Source of the DNA: Spirogloea muscicola | Taxonomy: Eukaryota > Streptophyta > Zygnematophyceae > Spirogloeales > Spirogloeaceae | Reading direction: 5' to 3' | Assembly: GCA_009602725.1 (NCBI GenBank) | Contig: WELB01000196.1 | Location: forward strand, 74,492-138,491 | Length of the DNA: 64,000 nucleotides | Part shown: piece by piece, positions 23,251 through 35,500 of the stretch | Numbering within the stretch: position 1 is the first letter of the stretch | Layout of the letters: the number at the start of each line of letters is the position of its first letter | Program-made: the position numbers and the translations under genes | The notes under the pieces: generated by a model | Seen by the model: the letters and a program-made list of their open reading frames with translations, nothing else | What the model was told of the DNA's origin: nothing | Database searches by the model: none

Positions 23251-24149
23251 ACTACTGTACGGCAAATTACAAGCCCTTCTGCCGTACACTCCTTCCCCCT
23301 TCTGCCACCAACTAAAGAGGAAGCTCGACCAGCTTGCGGGTGCAAAGTATGAGCCTGAGCTCGCTGCAAACAGGCTGACACACGACAGCGCAACGCCATA
23401 TGTGCTGCCGCATGCCCATCTCGGCTGGAAGCACATGCTCACGTTGTGAATATCCTAAACTGGTGATGATGCAATGAAGTTATGAAAGCGAGGACCCATG
23501 CAGCCAAAGGTGTCACTTGCAGCCGCTACGAGGTGTCACTGCAGGGGTAGTCAGAGTAGTGCTGCAGCTTTGCTTCTTCTTCCCCTCTGATTTGCACTCC
23601 TCACTGCGTGGGCACCAATGTTAGTCGTGTGCGGAAAACTCTTGTTCGCCTCTTGCACAACCACGTAAAGAGAGGCTTGTAGATCTCCGCCACGTTGTAC
23701 ACTCACAATGTCTGGGGTGGGATGGTGATGGCGTCCCTCAGCGTCCGTGGTGATGGGCATGATATTGTTCACCTCCATAATTGTGCGGTAGCCGGCGTCA
23801 CGCATCAATCCGCCTGGGCAACCCGTAGCAGGTTTGGAACGCCCACCACTTCATAGCCACTTCATTGGGACTTTGCAGCATGTGCATAGCGAGAACTCCG
23901 CCCTCTGCACAGAAAAGCGGCACTCATACTGACAGACTTCGATCAGGCAGGTGGGGGCCAGGCCAAGGCACCACTGGAGGAGCGTGCGATAAGCCTCGGG
24001 CCTTGATTTGAAGGCGTTGATGCCGATGGCTGCGAAACAGCTCTTCAAATGTAAGGCAATGGCCGTGAGAAGAAGCCCAAAAGCAGAATGGCTCTTAAAA
24101 GTGGTACAAGGTCTGAAAGGGCCGAAAGGCGTGAAAAGCACTGAAGTAC

Positions 24150-24260
24150 ACTCGCCCAGACGAAAAGCTCTTCCAGAGGAGGGCGACGGCTGTGATTGGC
24201 CAGCCCAGAAAAGAATGAACAAAGTCCGAAGGGGCCTAAGTCCAGAAGGAATGAAAGAGG
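24150..24260 (+). repeat. hairpin repeat family B, copy
   Basis: Reads CCAGAGGAGGGCGACGGCTG, TGATTGGCCAGCCCAGAAAA and GAATGAACAAAGTCCGAAGG. The same order occurs at 26095-26165 and, reversed, at 5040-5100 and 25405-25480. The shared GAATGAACAAAG part links it to family A. Confidence 0.7.
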
Positions 24261-25404
24261 AACGAGCCCGTTCCGGAACGGACAAGATTTAGGCATTCTG
24301 TGGACAAGGTGAGTGGTGAAGACAGTCACTGGCCCTCACAAGCTGGTGTTGCAAAGACCTCTATCGATCTGCTGGCTCACGCCCAACTTCTATTGCTGAT
24401 TATAAACTCCTAAGATAGAATTGTCGAGGATTATTAGTGTGCATTGTCCAACTGATGCCCAGGTAGTCCAGATATTGCCACGCTGCACTACAATCTGCAT
24501 CACATTTTTGGCATTGGTGTTCGATTCTGGTACACGTCAATCTCTCAATCTACAATGCTTTACACAGCATGGTCACAGCGTGCTCTCTGTATAACTGCAC
24601 AATATTGTTGACAACATTCAGACCTAAGGCTTTGCATCGACTTTGGATAAGCTCTTTCTCAAAGGCGATTGGTCCACAAGCTCTACAAATATTAGCCAGG
24701 TACAGTGTCATCAAATATTACGGGGTTGTCATGGAGTGCGGTACACGGAAAACCACGTACTACTGAAATCCAGGTAGGAAGGGCGACCTTGAGCATGTCT
24801 TTCCGTGTCGATTAAGAGTTTGTGCATTGCGACACTCTTAAGCATGAAAAGGTAGCCAGTTGGAGACGTACTGTCCCTGGGCACTCTCTTTTGATGTTGG
24901 CTTCCTGACGGAAGACTTTTATAGTGGAGGAAGCGGACTTGCTCCGGATCAAATGAAAATGTTTAGCATGCGCCTGGCATGCTACCAGCCAGTCCAAACC
25001 CCAGGCAACACCGCCAGTAAACGCCAGGAAGCGGTAAAACCTCTTACGTCTCTTTAAGCATGTAACAATCATAGCAGGAGAAGCAGCATCTCCAAAGGGC
25101 GCAGTGGCTGTGAAAGAAGAGCCAGCTCTTCGAAGGCTTTACTTGCGACCAGTCACATCCATTTGTTCTTTGCTAGCTGGCTTGGTCTGCATACTCTGAA
25201 CCTCACTATACAGAGGTGCCTGCTTGTCAGCCCGTCCATGCTCTGTAGCCTAGACATGAAACCTGTCATAGTATTTACTTTGTGCGGGCTGATTTTAGCT
25301 CGTCAAACTCCACAAAAGCATACCAGGTCACAGCACGCCATCACAAGCGTCCAATGTGTGTGACGTCCTCAATGTGCGCCTCCTCCTGCAGGTCCTTGTT
25401 TAAT

Positions 25405-25480
25405 CTTTTCATGCTGGCCAGTCACAGGCATCGCCCTCCACTGAAATAGACTCTTTCTTTCTGTTCATTCTTCTATGGGC
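25405..25480 (-). repeat. hairpin repeat family B, reverse copy
   Basis: Reads CATGCTGGCCAGTCACAGGC, ATCGCCCTCCACTGAAATAG and then TTCTGTTCATTCTTCTATGG, GCTGGC. This is the complement of the family B order, with a second GGCTGGC nearby at about 25478. Confidence 0.6.
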
Positions 25481-25741
25481 TGGCTTTGCCCTCGCCCCCC
25501 CTCTGGCTAAGCTGCTGCTCTCTCCTAGACCCCAACCTGGAGCTTAGGCTGGCCTACCAGCAACCGCCGTCGTGGTGGGATGCCACCCGCTGCAGGTGTC
25601 TGGCCTTGACTTTGAGCTGGATACCTTTGACTTTGACTAACTTTCACAAGCAGACGAGCATGAGAGTACCACATCTCATGGCCATGTGGGCGTTCGGTTG
25701 CCATCATCAGGCTATCATAAGAGCCTCCAAAGTCCCCATCT

Positions 25742-25966
25742 TCCTGTGCCGCCGCCGCCGCCGCCGTCGCCGCCGCCGCCGCCGCGGCCACCGCTCAGCT
25801 CGCGGCTCTCAGAGAGTACGACGCCGATCTCTTGCCGATGTGCGAGCGCCGTGAGCCGCTGCGGCGTGCTCTGCAGCCGGCCCCGTCGATGGAGCTCGGA
25901 TCCGGGCCTTGCGGACGCCACGCGATTGCTGGCGATGCCGCGCCGTGCTCGACGGAGCTGCAGGCC

Positions 25967-26002
<36 letters not shown>

Positions 26003-26013
26003 TCCGCGCCTTG
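25742..26013 (+). CDS. possible Ala-rich exon, unknown protein
   Basis: An open stretch flanked by GCC and CGG trinucleotide runs. In one plus-strand frame it reads poly-Ala, then QLAALREYDADLLPMCERR, a helix-like charged segment, then poly-Ala and a stop at 26011-26013. I do not recognise it. It could be a stand-alone short gene, a first exon of the chromatin protein that starts further right, or non-coding DNA whose open frame is due to the CGG runs. The minus strand is also open across the same DNA. Confidence 0.2.
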
Positions 26014-26094
26014 AGCTGCAGCATTGGCCATGGTCATCCATTAGGAGCTCATTAGCGTGGTTGTTAGAGTTAACACCACACAAGAGAGGCGGAC

Positions 26095-26165
26095 AAGGCT
26101 CTTTTCCAGTAGAGGGCGATGGCTGTGATTGGGCAGCCCAGGAAAGAAAATGAACAAATTCGAAA
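26095..26165 (+). repeat. hairpin repeat family B, copy
   Basis: Reads TCTTTTCCAGTAGAGGGCGA, TGGCTGTGATTGGGCAGCCC, AGGAAAGAAAATGAACAAAT. A further partial copy in reverse orientation (CATTCCTTTCTGGGCTGGCC) lies at about 26868-26915, inside the open frame ahead of the chromatin-protein gene. Confidence 0.65.
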
Positions 26166-26530
26166 CGGGCCAGAAAAGCGCGCTAAACGTAACAGCTACA
26201 CCAATCTTCCCTGTCGAAGAGGAGTAAGATGGTGAGATCAGATGGCGAGTCTTACGGGGAAAGAATTTCCCGGAATGGGTCACGGATTGCCGATCTCGTA
26301 ATGGAAGTGCGTTAGCCAGCCCGCGACGAGGCCAAGCCCGCCCGCCTTACGGCTCGGCAGGCGGCAACTGGCGGGCCGCCGCCGCCGCCGCCGCCGCCGC
26401 CTGCCGCCGTCGCTGCAATTCCCGCCGCGCTGCACTGCCAGCACCATTGCCAGGGCTTCGGGCCGCCGAAGCGGTGGTGATGACAACGTGAGGACAGATC
26501 CCAGACGTCCAACTCCCAATCAACTAAGCC

Positions 26531-29500
26531 TTGCTCAAAGCCTTTAGTTTGACAATGAGAGCACNGGCCGCGCCGCGTGGCGGCCGATCCGGGCGGGGGG
26601 TGCACCCCGCCACGTGGGAGGCACTGGCTCTGCCGCGTGGCGCTTCGCCAGGGGGGCCTGGGAGGAGCTCCAAACCTCGACAGTCTGCTCATCATCCCCC
26701 TCATCTGACTTCCTTCTCTTTCCTTTGCCTAACAATCCAATTTCTTCTTCTCCTTTTTCCAGAGTTTTTGGCATCTTCCGGGCTGGCTGTTAACAGCCCT
26801 TACCTCCCTGTCTTGCCCCCTCCACATTTCTCTCCTTCGGGCTCGCTTTTGGAAACTTTGCAAGGCTTTCATTCCTTTCTGGGCTGGCCATTCACATGCC
26901 CCCGCCCCCTAACATTTCCTGACTCAGCCACTCTCCTTGTATTAGCAGCCACATTCACCACTCGACATCGGCTGCAGTTGCGCGCCTCCACGGCTCACCA
27001 GTCCCCGGCGGTGGCCGCGGCGGCAGCGGCGGCGGCGCCGCTTTCCGGCCACCTCTGGGGTCTCAGGAAGGACGGCGTGCCACGCCGCCGGCCCGGGCGG
27101 CCGCCCAAGACGGCACAACGGCCGCTGCCAGCTGCGCCGTCTAAGCGCGCCGGCATCCAACGCCACTTGGTGGCACGGCCCACGACGCCGGTCTTCAAGT
27201 CGGATGAGCCGGAGCATGCCGGCGCTCCATCAACTGCCAACCTGGTTCCGGCGCAGCAGCGGTTGCCCAGCAGCAGGATACGGCAGCTGGCACGTCGCCG
27301 GCGGAGTCCCCACATGCTGCCACAGTCTGTGCCGCCGTCGTCGCCGCTTTCGTTACGGGAGTTTGTGCTGGCACTGCCTGCGAGGCAGCCCGACGAGGAC
27401 ATGAGCAATGAGGAGGAGGCAGAGGCAGCGGCGGGGGTTGATGGCGACGACGGCGGCTTGCCTGGGCGGCCCGGGAGGCCGTGGCGGCGTGCTCGGGAGC
27501 ACAAGCGCGCCGGCAGCGCCGGCAGCTGCAGCAGCAGCGGCGCCGACGGCATGCGCTCGTTCTCCAGCTCGCGCTCGCCCTCGCCCTCGCGCTCGCAGTC
27601 TCCGTCCACCTCGCCCCCTCACCTTGCCACTTCGGCGCAGTCCGGCTGCAGCAGCAGCGACGAGGGAGATGCCACGCCGAGCAGCTGCCAGCGCCGGCGG
27701 CGACTGGCAAAGCCGCCGCCGGCCTCTCGCGTGCCGCCGCTGCCGCCGTCGTCCGTCCAGGGCCTGCCACTGCCGGCCGCCATTCTCCCGGCCGCTTTGG
27801 GGGCATACGCGTTCCTTAGATCCTTCTCCAGGACGCTCTTCCTCGCGCCCTTCTCCTTCAGCGACCTTGCTGCCGCGCTCCGCTCGCCGGCGCCCAGCCG
27901 CCTGCTGGCAGCCGTGCACCTGCAGCTGCTGCGCCTCGTGCAGCGGCAACGAGCTGACAGTGGCGCTGACCGCGACTCGCCTTTCCGGCCCCTCTTCATG
28001 TACCACACCACCTTGTGTCACCTCCCTCCACGTCCCTCCATTTTCTCAGTGTACTGCTGGTGGCTCCATGTGGCTGAGGCCATTTGTGCTTGCTCTCACA
28101 GGCTTCTGATCCCGCGTGCGTGCCCTCATGCAGCGCCGCGGACTGGTCGCGGCTGGATGAGCTCACGTGGCCGGAGCTCTTGCGGGCGCAGCTCCTAGCA
28201 TGGGGCTTCCCGCCCGCGCTGGGCGCCAGCATGCGGAGCGACTATGGCAGGTACGACTAGCCAGTTTGTTGCCTCCGTGATCGCTGCCATCGCTGTTTCA
28301 TATGTGCGACCCGCTTTCCTGATGCTGCTCTCTGAGGCTCCTGTTTGCAAGAATGCTTGCAGATGGTTGCTGAGTGCCAAGGTCGTGGCACTGGCGACAC
28401 TGTGCGATGAGGTGCTGGAGACAGCGCAGCTGCGGACGGAGGTCGCGCTTCGGGAGCGCCGGGAGCCCTTGGAGGCACCAGCGCCATTGCCGCAGCAGGG
28501 GCGGTTGGCAGGGCGGGCGGCAGCGCCAGCTGAGCAGGACGACAACACGGACGAGTGCGTGGTGTGCGGGATGGCCGGCAACCTGCTCTGCTGCGACGGC
28601 TGCCCGGGGGCCTTCCACTCACGCTGTGTGGGCGTGGCGCGCGCCTCGCTGCCGGACGGCGAGTGGTTCTGCCCCGAGTGCGCCGTCGGGCGGCCGCGGC
28701 CCCAGTGGGCCGCCGGCCTGCGCACCGAGCCGCTGGGCACCGACCCCCACGGCCGCGCCTTCTGGCTCCTCTGCGGTTACCTGCTCGTGTAATTCCCACC
28801 TCCCTCCCTTACTCTCCTCCCTCCCTCCTCCTACTTCTTCCCCTTCTGTGCTCTGTGCTCTTTCTTGTTACATGCAATCAGTCCTCCTGAGGTGTGTGAG
28901 ACCCAGAGATGTACTCACAGCTGAGAGTCATCCCTGCTGGCGCCTGCAGTGCCGACCTTGAGCCAGGCGAGGCAGCAGACTGCCGGGTGTACAGGCTGGA
29001 TGCACTACCGGCTGTGTTGGATTACTTGAAGCGTTGCGGGCAGAGGGCGGCGGGCCTGCGGACGGCGGTGCAGCAGGCTCTGGACCAGGAGGCATTTGCA
29101 GGCAGCACAGCCGCCACCAATGACAAGGGGCCCTCAACCGGCAGTGTGCTCGCAGAGCAGGGCTCAGCTCTGCCACTCGGTGGTGCCGCGGCGGAGGCCA
29201 CGTCAGGAAAGATTGGTACAGAAGTCGGGGTGGAGGGCGCAGGGGTCCTGCCGACAGGGGTCCCGCAGGGCGATGCCGGTGGTCAGGGCTTGGACGCCGT
29301 TGTTACTGGAGGTGACGGCTGTGCAGCCAAGGTGGACTGGTTCTTTGGAGAAGCCGGGGCTGCCGATGCTACACCAATTGCAGCAAAAGCTTTGGCGGCC
29401 ACTTTTGAGTCGCTGCAGCGTGATGGCAAGGCCTTGGACTTTCTGAGAGACAGCGGCAGCTACCATGCCAGTGGGGCTGACGAGACAAACAAAGGGTGCC

Positions 29501-32500
29501 CGGCACGTGTAGGTTCAAAGGATGCTCAGGAGCCATTGGCCATGGAGCCAAGCAAGGAGCAGGAGGTGCTGCAGGCCTCAGCGGGCACTGTGCCATTGAC
29601 GCTGCCGGTCTCGGATGTTGAGAACCTTATACCTACGGCAGAGCCAGACGAGGGTCCAGCAAGAGCAGGAAGTGGTGACGTTGCTGATCCGCAAGTGGCG
29701 GCAAGGGCGCGGCGGCTGTCGGAGCTCGTGGACCGGTTTTGGGCCCGCTGTGATGAAGCTGTCTGCCAAGCTGAGGCGGCAGCCGTTGTGGTTGAGGCGG
29801 CGCAGCCAGCGGTGGTAGCGGCGCCTGTGTGGCCTCTGCGATTGGAGTCGCTGGGCGCCATGCCGCCACCGCTCTTGGGCAGCCGACGGCTGTCGTCATT
29901 ACTGCGGCCACCATTGCCAGGTCCTTCATTGGCCCCTCCGTCGTCGATGCTTTCTCCGCAGCTGCGGTCACCTCCGTGGCCGCCACCTCCTACACCAAAG
30001 TTGTCACTTTCACCATCTGCATGGCTGGGAGACCAGTACATGAACGCGTATACATTGGGCGAGGTGGCAGCCACCGCCGCAAGCATCTTGCTACATCGCG
30101 AGGTTGCGGACAAGGTGCAGGGGCGGCGGGGCAAGGTGGACGACCTCAGTGCGCAGGCAGTGGCGTTCGCTCGCGCCGCCGCCAGTGCGGGCCGCCGGTT
30201 CGCTTGGCCTGCAGCTGCTGCGTGGGGTCGCCCAGGCTTCCTTCCGGGGGAGTCGCTGCGGGAGAAATGCGGTTGGTGTCGCAACTGCAGGTGAGTCCCT
30301 GGACCCTCAAAGCTCCCGGCTCAAGCAGACTCTGAGAGCTTAGACCAAGCTAAACACCATCATGGCAACCGCTGGCCAGGCAGAACGAGCCAGGCAACAC
30401 TCGGTGGATAAGCTTACATGATTGAGCATCTGAAGTGATTGTGTGACCAGAAGCATTTAGTAGAGTAGCTAAACCCTGAACCCTGCACCCCGTAAACCGT
30501 AAACCCTGAACAAGACACCCGTCATTTCTTGCAATTGTGATCAATAACATCGGTCCTTGTGTGCTCCTGTCCTCCCCTCTTTGCCTGACACCCCCCGCAG
30601 CGAGCTGTTGATAGGCTGGTTCAGCCAGAAGTAATGTCAACAGCTTAATCCATTTCCAGAGTGCTCTTGTGTCGCTCACTGGGCATTGAGCATCTGTTCT
30701 TGATCTGCGTGCTCTATTGCAGTGTCCCCAGCAATCGGCAAAGGTGCGCGCTGATCACGGCAGAGGGCAAGTCCGCATCAGCTGGCTGCAGTGGTGGGAG
30801 CAGTGGCACCTTGCTTCTTCCCCCCGCCGACTGCCCAGACCTGCGCGTCACGCTGCTCGCGGCTTACGTCCTGCAACTGGAGGCCAGCCTGCATGGCCTT
30901 CTGGAGGGCCCCTGGGAGAGTGCACATTGGCCGGCCGTGTGGCGGGCGCACGTGGAGGCAGCGCGTGCTGTAAGGGACGTCATCCCGCCCCTGCGGCAGC
31001 TGGACGGTGCGCTGCGGCAGGTGGCGCTGGCCGGCAACTGGAGGCGGGACGCAGAGGATAGCAGCCCACCGGGGCGGCCGTTTTGTCCGTGGCTGTCAGA
31101 CGGGGTCCCAGTCGTGCTCGCCAATGACCGCGCGGTGGTGCCTGGCAAGCGGAGGGCCGGGCGGGCCGGCAGCTCGGTGCACCCAAACATAGTGGTCACG
31201 AGTTCCTCCTCAGCCAGGAGGGTGGCACCGGCCAGCGGCGTGCAGTGGTACCGCGGGGGTCGCTTTGTCAGGCTTGTAGTCGACTGGGAGGTCCTGCCCA
31301 AGTCCACCGCAAGGAGGGCAGCACGACAAGGTGGGATGGTCGGCAGATGTATAGTAGCACATTGTCAAGCCATTAATAAGATGTTTATGTTGCAAACTTG
31401 CTGCCATTGCAAACTTGCTGCCATGGCAGGTGATACCTGCAGAGGTGCACCTTTCCACAGCATTTGCTTATCCATAACATGAGCTCCGACGACGTCACTG
31501 TTGGTTGGCTCACAATGCCCAAATTTGCGAGCAGGAGGGAGGAAGGCGATCAATGGCGTGCTGTATCGTGAGTCTGGTGCTCCACAGCGCACGCAGCAAT
31601 GCGCGTGGCAGGCTCGTGTGGAGCGTGCCATCTGCCCCGCCCAGCTGGCACTGCAGGTTGGTGTCATCATCATGACCTCTCCTTGCGTTGAGCTCCTTGC
31701 AGCCTCCGCACCGGTCCCTTCTTAGCGTCTTAGACCTCTAGAACTCTAGACTTAAATTTGTTCTGATCCTTGCAATTCATATACTGCATATGGGTTGTGC
31801 TGCATTTGAGAAAGGTAGCTGTTCACTGCATTTCAAGCTCCATAGAGACCAAGTGCTCTGCTTGGTCAACCTCCATGTACGTTGAGATTGCAAAAACGTC
31901 GTCTGTGCTGCCCTGGCCTGCACTAGACACTCGTTTTATGGTCTTACTGTGGTCAATGCTATTCCACATCCTTAGCGATGACCTTGTGATGTACTTTTTG
32001 GGTATTCTTGTCAGCTACGCGTCTTGGACTCGCGCATAAGGTGGGAGGACCTCAAGCCCCCCAAGCAGGGCCAGGTGCCGCTTGCAAGCAGTGGCAGCAC
32101 CTCTACCCCAGGGCCGACTCCCTGCTCGTCCAGCAGCAAGAAGGGCCGGCCCGCTGGCAACAGGGCTGCCACCGAGGACGCCCAGAGTGGCCAGGCCGTT
32201 CCATCTGTCATCAAGCGCAAGCGGGTGACAGCAGCGGGCTTGGTGGAGTACTCGTACGTGGAGGAAGACGCAGTGATCCTTGCTGTCAGACCTGAGGCTA
32301 CAGACTTTGGCGAGGCCAGCGCCGCCGCTGTTGGTGCAACAAGCGGGTGGCCTGGCCAGAAGCCGGTGATCAACACGTGGGAGAGCGGGCACGCCACTCT
32401 GAGCAATGGCTGTCAAGCTGCAGCAGTAGTTGGAGACGCTTGGATGGAGACACCCAGGCGCGACCAACCCATGGCTGACAAGGCCATTCGGACGCGGCAG

Positions 32501-35500
32501 GTAACTGGCAGTGGTGGTCAGCGGAAGGAGGCGGGGGGTGCGGCGTCCTCCAAGACGCCACCTTTGAGCAAGGTGGCAGCCTCGCCGAGTGTGTGGCTTG
32601 AGGAGTGCCGAGTGCCGCTCTTCCTGGTGAAGGACTTTGAGCAGCGGGAGCAAGTGGGGAGGTGGGAGGCGGTGGCGCGGAGGGATGCCGACGAGGCCCA
32701 CGCGCGGCTCCGGGAAGCGAGGGAGCGCGAGCGCGCTGAGAACGATGCCAGCGTCCTCGCTTTTGAGGAGGCGAGGCGGCTCCGCCTGGAGGCGGCCAAG
32801 GTGGCCAAGGCGGAGGCCAAGGCCCGCGCCAAGCGGAAGGCGCGTGCCGAGGCCAAGAGGAAGGAGGCTGAGCTCTGGGAGGCTGGCGCGCACAATGTCC
32901 GCAGGCAGACTTGCGGCTACTGCAAGAGGCCATATGTCTACAGCACGTGAGCAGCATGCCTGACTTATGCTCAGGAGTCTACTCTTCCTGTCTTTTGTCG
33001 ACCCCTGCATCTATCTGGTGCATGGTCTCGCTGGGATCGTACGCCGTGGTCTCCATCAATCTTGTTAGCTTTCTTCATTCGTTTCTAGACATATGGCAGG
33101 TTCGATACTGGACAATGTTGGTTCTCCTTGACTTCTGATAAGGTAGATTGCAACATCAGATTGGAAGAAGGCAAGAGGGGCTTGGTGGTTGGCCTGCAGC
33201 ACATGGGAAGGGTGCTACAGGATTCTATGGTTGTTGTTGTCTTTGTCTCATGTGACGGTTGGTATTTGCATGTGTTGCAGAGAAGGTGCTGTTTGCAGCG
33301 AATGCCAAGGTAATTGCCAAAGCTTTTATTGTGCTATACAGCCGCATCTCTTGCAGGATGACCTTAATCGAAGTCACAATCACAGCAGAGGAAGAGTCTT
33401 CCTGAAATAAGACTGGGTGGCTCTGGACGAACATTAGTTGGCTGCAGATAAGCACAGAGTCTTGGTTCGTCTCTTAGATTCCTGGATCGCAGACAGGAGA
33501 CAATAATCAGCACTGTCATTGTGCAGGCCTGTTTCACCGGGAGTGCATGGTGGCGTGTCCCACTCAGACAGCCCCCTCCCTGGGGATGCCCTCTCCATAC
33601 AGGTGCCAGTGGTGCTCCAGCCGAGGTGGGCTGCCCGTGCAACCTGGCGTGTGGAAGTACGGCATGGCGACACCACATAACATGTCGCAAAAAGCCGTCG
33701 CTGCAGCCACAGACCTCCTCCCTGTCCTGCCGGCACTCAATGGCTACAGCTGGCAGGTTGCGCCGCTGCGCTGCAATGAGCTGTTGTTGGGGCCTATGGC
33801 GTGGCAATCTGGAGCGCAAGTCGGATTCTGCCAGACTGCCAGGGCGGGAGGCAATGCTGAGGCTCTGTCTGGGAGTGACGGCCTGCTTGGAAGCAGCAAC
33901 TACAGACAACAGCGCAGCACTACTGCCGATGTCAAGCCAGCCTCTTTGGTCCAGAAGGAGGCCAGGAGGGGTTTAGCTTTCGTTGCTCCCAACAAGATGC
34001 AGATGATGAGCAATCAGGCTTTCCAGAAGGTCACCCTCATCGGGCCGGGGGCAAGAGAGCGGAGAGGCAGAGAGGAAGGAGCAGCTCCGGAGCCTGTGTG
34101 CGCGCTTTGCTACAAGCCGTTTGATGACAGCAAGCTGTACATCTCCTGCAGCTTCTGCAGTGGTATACATGTCGTGCCCTGCTCAATCTTAAACCCTCTA
34201 GACTGGAGAAGAACCAGTCTCCGCAGTGCAGAACAAGGTCACGTCACAGATTTGAGCTGTCAAGTAACGGCTCATGCTTGACTTTACAATGCATGAATGT
34301 CAGCTTGAATTTTCAGGCATTTAGAGCATTGGATTTTGTCTAAGGAACTTGAGTGACACTTAGTTATTGTTGGCAGAAATGCTTCCGATGGGCTGACGGC
34401 TGAGCATGGTTCTATGCTTGGCCAGCCTGGGTGCACGCAGAGGCGCTGTACCTGGACGCAGCAGAGGCGCAGACGGTGGCTTCCTTCAAGTGCCACAAGT
34501 GCCGCCGGGCCGCCAAGCAGGCCTGCCCACCACGAGTAGAGAGCGGCCCGGCCACCCAGCAGGGCGATGAGCAGGCCTCTGCGGCTGTCGCAGAGCAGGC
34601 GATGCGGAAGCAGAAGACGCGGCCGCTGGTGGCCGTGCTGAAGGACCCGATGCCAGCGGAGGAGATAGCAGACGCCCAGGCGGCGCCCGTCCGCAAGCGG
34701 CCTCGGGTGGCCGGCCCCATGCACGCCGGGGAGGTCATTGACAGCCACATTGCTGCCAACACGCTGCCGCAGGTGCCGGCAGCGTGGGCTGCCACCCCGA
34801 CCTGGACGTCGGCCGCGCACAAGTATCCGACGCGCCTGGGGCTCTCAGAGGAGGACTTCCTTTCCCTGACACCTACCGACGGCCAAAGTCGAGCATTGAC
34901 TCGGCAGCACCTTCAGCAGCAGTTCCTGCAACAGGGCTTTGGTTTCCCGGGGATCTCGGCGCCGTTGATGCCCGAGGTTGAGTCGGTCCTTGCACCCGGC
35001 ACTAGCAAGCTCTGGCATCCGGTGGCCATGCAGGCCTCCTTTGCAGTGCCTGCCCTTCACCCTGAGAGTGCAGTGAACGCCTCACTCCCGAGCTGCGGCC
35101 TCTTGACAGCAAGGACCGAGCCTCAGATGTCTGCCGCAAGTAGTGAGGAACACCAGACGTTAGACTTCTTTAAAGGCGTGAGTGGGAGCATGCTGCCAGC
35201 CGAGTCTGGAGACCCCTCAGCGGTGGTGACTGTCAGCTGGTGTGATGGAGATATTGTAGCTGCCCCAGCACCCTCTGAGAGCGCTGCGCAGCTAGCAGCC
35301 CATGGTAGTTGGCCGGCACTTCAAGCATGTCAAGCAGAAGAGCAGCTTGCAACCTTTCCCTTTCCAGCCGACATCAGTCAGGAGCCCGTTGGGCATGATG
35401 GTCCCACAATGCCATCGTCCGAGGCGCAAGGACCCTCGCCGACTCCCAAGACCTTGGAACTCCTGGATTTCCAAGTGCAGTCGCCAGAGCCTGTTTCAAG

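Larger units (their letters stand above)
23251..25740. other. long spacer with repeat copies, no gene recognised
   Basis: Nearly 2.5 kb without a supportable gene. It includes family B repeat copies at about 24150-24260 (+) and 25405-25480 (reverse). Other short open frames show no resemblance to known proteins. The DNA is of mixed composition and looks intergenic. Confidence 0.5.

Noticed and set aside
34284-34822. Minus-strand open frames opposite the third PHD finger region
   Set aside because: The plus strand carries clear zinc-finger Cys spacing and splice sites; the minus frame is its shadow.
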